16,721 bases of DNA. It comes from CAVXAE01 sp044225565. Lineage in GTDB: Bacteria > Pseudomonadota > Gammaproteobacteria > Steroidobacterales > Steroidobacteraceae. Under the pieces are notes generated by a model. That model worked only from the letters and a program-made list of their open reading frames with translations. It searched no databases and had not been told where the DNA came from. Made by a program: the position numbers and the translations under genes. This document shows positions 1-7,416 of the stretch, piece after piece. Positions within the stretch are counted from its first letter, which is position 1, and each line of letters opens with the position of its first letter. The stretch spans positions 1 to 16,721 of the forward strand of contig JBGAIL010000105.1 in assembly GCA_044225565.1 (NCBI GenBank). The letters run 5' to 3'.

Positions 1-19
1 TTTTGTCGAGTGACGATGA

Positions 20-1615
20 ATGCTGGATGAGCTAAGTATAGGAAAAATAAGGCAAAGAAGGACATTTGCCATCATCTCCCACCCCGACGCCGGCAAGACC
101 ACCCTCACCGAGAAGCTGCTGCTCTTCGGAGGGGCCATCCAGATGGCCGGCACCGTCAAGGGCCGCAAAGCCGCGCGCCACGCCACCTCGGACTGGATGC
201 GGCTCGAGCAGCAGCGCGGAATCTCCGTCACCTCCTCAGTCATGCAGTTCCCGTATCGCGATGCGGTGGTGAACCTGCTCGACACCCCCGGCCACGAGGA
301 TTTCTCCGAGGACACCTACCGCACCCTCACGGCGGTCGACTCGGCGCTGATGGTCATCGACTGCGCCAAGGGCGTCGAGGAGCGCACGGTGAAGCTCATG
401 GAGGTCTGCCGCCTGCGCGACACGCCCATCATGACCTTCATCAACAAGCTCGATCGCGACGGCCGCCAGCCCATCGAGCTGCTGGACGAGATCGAGAAGG
501 TGCTCGGCATCCGCACCGCGCCCATCACCTGGCCCATCGGCATGGGGCGCGAGCTCAAGGGCATCTATCACCTGCTCGAGGACCGCATCTACGCATACTC
601 CGCCGGAGAGCGCGGCCGGGTGGGCGAGAATCTCTCCATCGACGGCCTGCAGAGCGCGCAAGCGCAGGAGTTCCTCGGCGACCTCGCATCTTCCTTCGCC
701 GAGGAGATCGAGCTCGTGAAGGGCGCCACCGATGCGTTCGAGGAGAAGCAGTATCTCGCGGCGCGGCAGACCCCGGTGTTCTTCGGCTCCGCCATCAACA
801 ATTTCGGTGTGGAAGAGCTGCTTGCCGCCTTCGCGGCCCATGCGCCGGAGCCGATCGCCCGGCAGACGCGCGAGCGCCCGGTGGAGCCGTTCGAAGGCAA
901 GCTCACGGGATTCGTGTTCAAGATCCAGGCGAACATGGACCCGGCGCACCGCGACCGCATCGCCTTCATGCGGCTCTGTTCCGGCAAGTACTCGCGCGGC
1001 ATGCGCATGCACCACGTGCGGCTGGGCAAGGAGGTCCGCGTCGCCGACGCGCTCACCTTCATGGCCGCGGATCGCGCGCAGGCACAGGAAGCGTTCGCGG
1101 GAGACATCATCGGGCTGCACAACCACGGCACCATCAACATCGGGGACACCTTCACGGAAGGCGAGAAGCTCGCGTTCACGGGGATACCGAACTTCGCGCC
1201 GGAGCTCTTCCGGCGCGCGGTGCTCAAGGATCCTTTGAAGGCCAAGGCGCTCTCCAAGGGTCTCGCGCAGCTCTGCGAAGAGGGCGCGACGCAGCTCTTC
1301 AAGCCGCTGCGCAACAACGACATGATCCTCGGCGCCGTCGGGCAGCTGCAGTTCGAGGTGGTGGCGTTCCGACTGCAGGACGAATACACCGTGCAGTGCG
1401 TGTTCGATACCGTCGCCGTGCACACGACACGCTGGATCCGCAGCGACGACGAGAAGAAGCTCGAGGAGTTCCGCGCCAAGGCGTACGACAACCTCGCGCT
1501 CGATCACAGCGGGGCGCTGGTGTATCTTGCGCCGTCCCGGGTCAATCTCGAGCTGACCATCGAGCGCTGGCCCGGCATCCGTTTCCTCGAGACGCGCGAG
1601 CACCTGGCGGACTGA
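20..1615 (+). CDS. prfC: Peptide chain release factor 3 (RF3), translational GTPase
   Basis: RF3 is the cytosolic GTPase that ejects RF1 or RF2 from the ribosome after peptide release. The 531-residue product matches the usual length (E. coli about 529) and aligns with it from about residue 13 to the end. Visible GTPase motifs are the P-loop HPDAGKTT (21-28), switch I around RGISVTS (66-72), DTPGH (88-92) and NKLD (142-145). The elongation-factor-like domains follow, with RF3-typical stretches such as FKIQANMDP and GIPNFAPELFRR. The ATG at 20 is the only start giving a normal N-terminus, but no strong Shine-Dalgarno is visible in the 19 upstream bases. Codons 5-15 are unusually A-rich and made of codons rare in the rest of the gene. 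The stop is one base before the MFS start, so the two are probably co-transcribed. The promoter lies outside the window. Confidence 0.97.
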   Translation: MLDELSIGKIRQRRTFAIISHPDAGKTTLTEKLLLFGGAIQMAGTVKGRKAARHATSDWMRLEQQRGISVTSSVMQFPYRDAVVNLLDTPGHEDFSEDTYRTLTAVDSALMVIDCAKGVEERTVKLMEVCRLRDTPIMTFINKLDRDGRQPIELLDEIEKVLGIRTAPITWPIGMGRELKGIYHLLEDRIYAYSAGERGRVGENLSIDGLQSAQAQEFLGDLASSFAEEIELVKGATDAFEEKQYLAARQTPVFFGSAINNFGVEELLAAFAAHAPEPIARQTRERPVEPFEGKLTGFVFKIQANMDPAHRDRIAFMRLCSGKYSRGMRMHHVRLGKEVRVADALTFMAADRAQAQEAFAGDIIGLHNHGTINIGDTFTEGEKLAFTGIPNFAPELFRRAVLKDPLKAKALSKGLAQLCEEGATQLFKPLRNNDMILGAVGQLQFEVVAFRLQDEYTVQCVFDTVAVHTTRWIRSDDEKKLEEFRAKAYDNLALDHSGALVYLAPSRVNLELTIERWPGIRFLETREHLAD

Positions 1616-1616
1616 C

Positions 1617-2879
1617 ATGCGCTCCCTCCTGCTGCGGCGACCGGTCCTCTCCTGGGCGCTGTGCGACTGGGCGAACTCCGCGTTCGCCACCACCGTGATG
1701 GCGGGGTTCTTCCCGCTCTATTTCAAGCAGTTCTGGAATGCTGGCGTGCCCGCGACCGAAAGCACGTTCCGGCTGGGCGTGGCCAATGGCGTGGCGAGCC
1801 TGGTGGTGGCGCTCGTCGCACCCCTCATCGGGGCCATCGCGGACAAGGGCGGGGCGCGAATCCGGCTGCTCGCGCTCTTCACGGTGCTCGGCGCCGCGAT
1901 GACTGCGGCGTTGTATCTGGTGGGCAAGGGCGAATGGCTGGCGGCGACGCTGCTGTACATCGCGGCCTCGCTCGGTTTCTGGGGCAACAACCAGTTCTAC
2001 GACTCCCTGCTCACGGACGTGGCGGAAGAGAAGGACTACGACCTCGTCTCGGGCTACGGTTACTCGCTCGGCTATCTCGGCGGCGGCCTGCTGTTCGCGG
2101 TGAACGTCCTGATGGTGACGCAGCCGCAGAAGTTCGGTATCGCGGATGCCTCCCAGGCCGTGAAGCTGTCCTTCGTGAGCGTCGGAGTGTGGTGGGTCGT
2201 CTTCACGCTCCCGGTGCTGCTCTTCGTGAAGGAGAACCGTGCTTCTGCGCTACCCTTCGCTCGCGCCATTGGCGCAGGCTGGCGCGAGCTCAGGAGCACG
2301 CTCGCTCATTTGCGTGGCGATCGCACCCTGCTGTGGTTCCTGCTCGCGTACTGGTTCTACATCGACGGCGTGAACACCATCATCAAGATGGCGGTGGACT
2401 ACGGCCTCTCGCTCGGCCTCGAGCAGACCGCGCTGATCAAGGCGCTGCTGCTCACGCAGTTCGTGGGCTTTCCCGCGGCGCTGGCCTTCGGCTGGCTGGG
2501 CAAGCGCATCGGGCCGCGCACCGGCATCTTCATCGCCATCGCGGTGTATACGGGTGCTGCGGGCTACGCGTATTTCCTGGACTCGGAGCGTGAGTTCATG
2601 ACGCTCGCGCTGATCATCGGGCTGGTGCAGGGCGGCGTGCAGTCGCTGTCCCGCTCGCTTTACGGCAGGCTCGTGCCGCAGGGCAAGGCCGGGGAGTTCT
2701 TCGGCTTCTACAACCTCATGGGCAAGGCGGCGGCCATCCTCGGCCCGATCCTCACCGGCGTCGTGGCGTACACGACGCACGACTCGCGGCTCGCGATCGT
2801 CTCCATCTCCATCCTCTTCGTGATCGGCGCGCTCTTCCTGAGCCGCGTTCAGGTCCAGCCGGCCGGGTCGAGGCCGTAG
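1617..2879 (+). CDS. MFS transporter, UMF1 / Atg22-like family
   Basis: This 420-residue inner-membrane protein has about 11-12 hydrophobic segments, as expected for a major facilitator transporter. The N-terminal WALCDWANSAFATTVMAGFF stretch (residues about 14-33) is a signature of the UMF1 subfamily, which is related to the yeast vacuolar effluxer Atg22. A hydrophilic loop around residues 205-235 separates the two six-helix halves. Other typical stretches are YDSLLTDVAEEKDYDLVSG in the first half and GLVQGGVQSLSRSLYGRLVP in the second. Substrates of bacterial UMF1 proteins are largely unknown, so I assign none. The ATG at 1617 lies one base after the prfC stop, suggesting translational coupling. 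The last 31 nt overlap the 3' end of the oppositely oriented transglutaminase-peptidase gene, leaving no room for a separate terminator between them. Confidence 0.92.
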   Translation: MRSLLLRRPVLSWALCDWANSAFATTVMAGFFPLYFKQFWNAGVPATESTFRLGVANGVASLVVALVAPLIGAIADKGGARIRLLALFTVLGAAMTAALYLVGKGEWLAATLLYIAASLGFWGNNQFYDSLLTDVAEEKDYDLVSGYGYSLGYLGGGLLFAVNVLMVTQPQKFGIADASQAVKLSFVSVGVWWVVFTLPVLLFVKENRASALPFARAIGAGWRELRSTLAHLRGDRTLLWFLLAYWFYIDGVNTIIKMAVDYGLSLGLEQTALIKALLLTQFVGFPAALAFGWLGKRIGPRTGIFIAIAVYTGAAGYAYFLDSEREFMTLALIIGLVQGGVQSLSRSLYGRLVPQGKAGEFFGFYNLMGKAAAILGPILTGVVAYTTHDSRLAIVSISILFVIGALFLSRVQVQPAGSRP

Positions 2880-5527
2880 TAGCGAGCCAGCTCGGCGTAC
2901 AGGTGCGGGTGTCTGGCGTGCAGCTCGCGCGGCAGCTCGAAGAAGGTCTCCGTCGCCACCGCGAAGAATTCCGCCGGGTGCTCGGTGGCGTAGGGGTCGA
3001 TCAGCGTCTCCTCGTCGCGATCCACCGCATCGCAGAGGGCTTCGTACTCGCGCTCGAAGACCGAGTGCCAGCGCTCGAAGTCGGCCCGGTGCCGTCCCGA
3101 TATCCCGTCGGTTAGGGCGCCATCCATGCTGTGGTCGAGGTGGTGGGCGAACTCGTGCAGCGTCACGTTGTACGCTTCTCCGTCGGCGCCGGTCTGCAGC
3201 ACGTCGTTCCACGAGAGCACGATTCGTGAGGTGTCGACCGCCTGACCCGAGAGTGCGCGCGATCCCTCGGTGACGACGCCGGCTTCATCCTGCTCGCTCT
3301 CGGTGACGACGAACTCGTCCGGATACAGCAGCACGCTGCGCAGGTCCTCGTATGCGTAGCCGTGGTGCTTCGCGATGAGCAGGCAGGCCTGCGCGGCCAC
3401 GGTGATGCGCATCTCGTCGGTGACGGTGAGTCCGCTGCACCCTACGAAGTCGACCCGCTTCAGGAAGCCGCGTGTCAGCGGCTCGATGCGCAGGCGCAGC
3501 TCGACCGGCATTCTGCGATAGAGCGGAACATTCTTTTCCAGCAGCGCACGCCACTCGGCCGGGAAGGGCGCCGCTGCCTTCGGCACGCGCAATCTCGCAA
3601 CGGCCTGAGTGAAGCCCAGGACGTCCTTCGAATTGCCATAGCGCAGTGCGGCGTAGTGCCTCAACAGCGGCGCGACTGCTTCGGCGACGTCCGGGCGATA
3701 TTCGGCGAGCGCGGCTGCGTAAGCGAGCGGGCCCTGATGGGGCTCGCGTTCCAGTCCGGTGCGCGCGAGCTTCTTGCACAGGGTCGCGTAAGCGCGTGCC
3801 ACGCGGTCCGGCATCGCGGGGCGCAACCGGCGCGCGATACGCCGGTTGATCCACAGCATCCAGAGGATGAGCCCCGCCGCCAGCCCCCATCCGAGCTGTT
3901 GAGCATCGGGCTCGTCGATGCCAAGCAGGCGCAGCATGTCGAGCTGCTTCTTGAAATCGAAGCGCAGCACGCTATCGTCCCACCAGGCATTCAGCGCCTG
4001 CCAGTTCTGCCGCGCCACCGAGAGCCAGGGCAGGCCCCGCATCAGCCGCTCGGTGCCGGAGCCGGCGTTCGGCAGCAGGTCGTAGATGCCCATCTGGAGC
4101 CTTTCCGGCGCCACCACCGCCGTCGGGTCCACTCGCGCCCAGCCGCGACCGTCCAGCCACACCTCGGCCCACGCGTGCGCTTCCGATTGCCGCACCACGA
4201 AGAAGCCGCCGACGGGATTCCATTCGCCGCCCAGATAGCCCGTGACGACGCGTGAAGGCACGCCGGCGGCCCGCATCAGCGAGACGAACGCGGACGCATA
4301 GTGGCCGCAGAAGCCTTTGCGCGTGTTGAACAGGAAATCGTCGACGGAGTCATAGTCCAGCCGCGGGGGCGTGAGCGTGTACTCGAAGCCGCGCTTGCGG
4401 AAATAGCTGAGCACCGCATCGACGAATGCCGCGTCGCTGCCGGCCTCCGCCCGCATGTCGCGCGCCAGTTGGGCACTGCGGACATTGCGGCCTTCGGGCA
4501 GCGTCGTGTTGTACCGCCGTGCGAGCTGCGACAGTGGGTCGGGCGAGCGTGTATGCGTGTAGGAGACGGCTTCGAACGTCGTCTGCTGACTCACCGGCTC
4601 GCTCGAGAGCAGCTGGTAGTCGTGGGTGAGATAGACGCCGGGGCGGGGCGAGCGCCGCACCATGTCCAGCGCGAACCACCAGTTGTTCGCATGGGGCTCC
4701 ATGGTGACGGTGTAGATGTACGGCCGGCCGAGGTATTCGAGCGCCTGCTGCTGGTAGAACCGCCCGCGCACGCGTCGCCAGGTGTATCCATCGAATTCCT
4801 GCAGTACCGGGCCACGCCAGTAGCGTTCCTCGGGCGGAGGCGGCTCACCGGAGAAGCGGACGCGGAAAGCGAGCTCGGCGGAATCCGTCAGCGAGGAGAT
4901 GCTGCCGGGGCTCATGGTGTCACCCAGGCCGGTGACGGCCTGCGAGAGCTGCGGCAGCGCCCAGAACGAGCCCGTGATGCGCGGGAACAGTGTGAACAGC
5001 ATGAAGGAGAGCGGTGCCGCCAGCAGCAGGTTGCGCGCCGCGAGCACCATTGCCGAGCGATTGGTGAGCCCTTTGCCGTCGTGCGAGGTCATGGCGAACG
5101 CGGTGATGCACAGCCAGGCCTGCGCGAGATACAGCGGTGCGCGGATCAGGTTCTGGCGGTCGAGGCAGGCAGCCAGCAGCAATACCAGCGACACGCCGAT
5201 GAGGATCGCGCGGTCGCGGCGCTCGCGAGTCTCGAGGAGCTTGATGGATCCCATGACCACCAGTAGCGCAGTGCCGGCCGTGAGACCGTTGAGCGTGCGG
5301 AACTGGCTGTAGACGGCAACCACCAGCACTACGGCGAGCGCCCAGCGCGCCGATTTCACCGGCATGCCGAGAAGGCCGAACGCCGCTGCCATGCGCCATG
5401 TGAGGCAGATGGCAGCTGCCGCACCCGCCCACAGTGGCACGCGGTCCACGTTCAGCAGCGTGCCGCCGACGAACGCGGCAATGGCCCACAGCAAGGGCTT
5501 GAGATGAGCTTCTGGCAACCGCCTCAC
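2849..5527 (-). CDS. tgpA: TgpA-type membrane transglutaminase fused to an MtfA-type (M90) zinc peptidase
   Basis: This 892-residue protein joins two families usually encoded separately. Residues 1-200 hold about six or seven hydrophobic helices (DUF3488/TgpA N-terminus). Residues about 200-540 are periplasmic and contain the transglutaminase core, with triad candidates Cys407 (GFCGHYAS), His451 (SEAHAWAEV) and Asp467 (ARVDPTA). One more helix follows at about 545-561, then a DUF4129-like tail to about 645. Residues about 650-892 resemble the MtfA peptidase. Zinc-site residues are His791, Glu792 and His795 in HEFAHHLD, plus Glu853 in PAEFFAV, equivalent to H149/E150/H153/E212 of E. coli MtfA by my alignment. 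Ordinary TgpA is about 670 residues and MtfA about 265, so neither part looks much truncated. The GTG start overlaps the DUF58 stop (GTGA), with a GGGGA purine run upstream. I infer that the peptidase faces the cytoplasm. An alternative is loss of a stop codon between two genes, by mutation or sequencing error. Confidence 0.9.
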   Translation of the reverse strand: MRRLPEAHLKPLLWAIAAFVGGTLLNVDRVPLWAGAAAAICLTWRMAAAFGLLGMPVKSARWALAVVLVVAVYSQFRTLNGLTAGTALLVVMGSIKLLETRERRDRAILIGVSLVLLLAACLDRQNLIRAPLYLAQAWLCITAFAMTSHDGKGLTNRSAMVLAARNLLLAAPLSFMLFTLFPRITGSFWALPQLSQAVTGLGDTMSPGSISSLTDSAELAFRVRFSGEPPPPEERYWRGPVLQEFDGYTWRRVRGRFYQQQALEYLGRPYIYTVTMEPHANNWWFALDMVRRSPRPGVYLTHDYQLLSSEPVSQQTTFEAVSYTHTRSPDPLSQLARRYNTTLPEGRNVRSAQLARDMRAEAGSDAAFVDAVLSYFRKRGFEYTLTPPRLDYDSVDDFLFNTRKGFCGHYASAFVSLMRAAGVPSRVVTGYLGGEWNPVGGFFVVRQSEAHAWAEVWLDGRGWARVDPTAVVAPERLQMGIYDLLPNAGSGTERLMRGLPWLSVARQNWQALNAWWDDSVLRFDFKKQLDMLRLLGIDEPDAQQLGWGLAAGLILWMLWINRRIARRLRPAMPDRVARAYATLCKKLARTGLEREPHQGPLAYAAALAEYRPDVAEAVAPLLRHYAALRYGNSKDVLGFTQAVARLRVPKAAAPFPAEWRALLEKNVPLYRRMPVELRLRIEPLTRGFLKRVDFVGCSGLTVTDEMRITVAAQACLLIAKHHGYAYEDLRSVLLYPDEFVVTESEQDEAGVVTEGSRALSGQAVDTSRIVLSWNDVLQTGADGEAYNVTLHEFAHHLDHSMDGALTDGISGRHRADFERWHSVFEREYEALCDAVDRDEETLIDPYATEHPAEFFAVATETFFELPRELHARHPHLYAELARYYGLDPAGWT

Positions 5528-6482
5528 GGCGACGGTTCCCCGCCATACGTGGCGAGCGCACTCAGGCAGCGATGCCGATGCTCAGGGCCGTGATCGGCGG
5601 CGATCCTGAGAGAGGGCATCGCAAGCGCATAGCGCTCGCCCCGCGCTTCCGCGTCGACGATCCAGCGCGAGAGCTGCTCGAGCCGTGCTTCGGTATCGAG
5701 CGCGCCGAGCGTGGCGAAATCGAACAATCGCAGCTCCGAACCTGCGGAGCTGTACTCCTTCACGAGCAGCGGGGCGCCGCGCGCATAGGCTTTCCATGCC
5801 ACCTGCCGCGGTGAATCGCCATCACGGAAATCGCGCAGGCCCATCCATTCCTCGGTGCCGCTGCCGATGCGTGACCGCTCGCCGGACCGCGTGCCGCTGT
5901 CCTGGGGCATCGGCAGGTTGCCTCGCGGGCGCGGATATACCGTGACCTCGAGCGGGAAGTGCATCCATGCCCACGAGCGGAAGAGGCCGAACGGATGCGT
6001 CGTCGAGATGCGGACACGCTCGATGCGCATCACGCCGCGCCGGGTCGTGGGCACTGCGAGCTCGACGTCGCTGCCGCCGCGCCCCGGGATGTCGGTGTCG
6101 ACGCGCATGTCGGGATGCACGTCCGCCTCGATCTGATGGCGCAGCAGCTTCGCCGGATTTCCCAGGCTCAATCGCAGCCGTGCCGTGTCGCCCGCGAACG
6201 CAGTGCCGGGTGCCGCGCCATGCAGCGAGACTCCAAGGAGATTGCGATGACACTGATGCATCACCACCAGTGCGAAGCCGCCGAGCATGAAGGTGAGCAG
6301 CAGCGCGAGGCTGTTCGAATAGTTGAGCCCCGCGAGAAGCATCACCAGCAGCAGCGCGGCGAAGGATACGCCAGCGCGCGTCGGCAGGATGTAGAGGCGA
6401 CGGCGATGGATGGTGACGGGCAGCGCGTCCTGGCCCTGGCGGCTTCGGATCCAGGTGGCCAGGCGGGCTTTGAGATACCGCG

Positions 6483-6486
<4 letters not shown>
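5524..6486 (-). CDS. DUF58 domain membrane-anchored protein
   Basis: This 320-residue protein is the usual middle partner of MoxR / DUF58 / transglutaminase clusters. Two adjacent transmembrane segments are visible at about residues 37-57 and 58-77, then a soluble region. The DUF58 signature lies at about 216-236 (GLRDFRDGDSPRQVAWKAYA), followed by a fold resembling a von Willebrand A domain. I chose the GTG at 6486, although the frame stays open upstream, because everything upstream is antisense-free shadow of the moxR gene in another frame. This start also gives a 4-nt GTGA overlap with the moxR stop and a sensible N-terminus (MTRYLKARLA). No clear Shine-Dalgarno precedes it, so translation is probably coupled to moxR. 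The stop overlaps the next gene's GTG start in the same way. The molecular function of the family is not established; a role with MoxR at the cell envelope is the usual inference. Confidence 0.92.
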
Positions 6487-7415
<929 letters not shown>

Positions 7416-7416
7416 G

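Noticed and set aside
236..1693. Minus-strand open frame of 485 codons opposite prfC
   Set aside because: Antisense to the strongly conserved RF3 gene. The composition is that of a reverse-strand shadow (rich in Arg, Glu and Leu without motifs).
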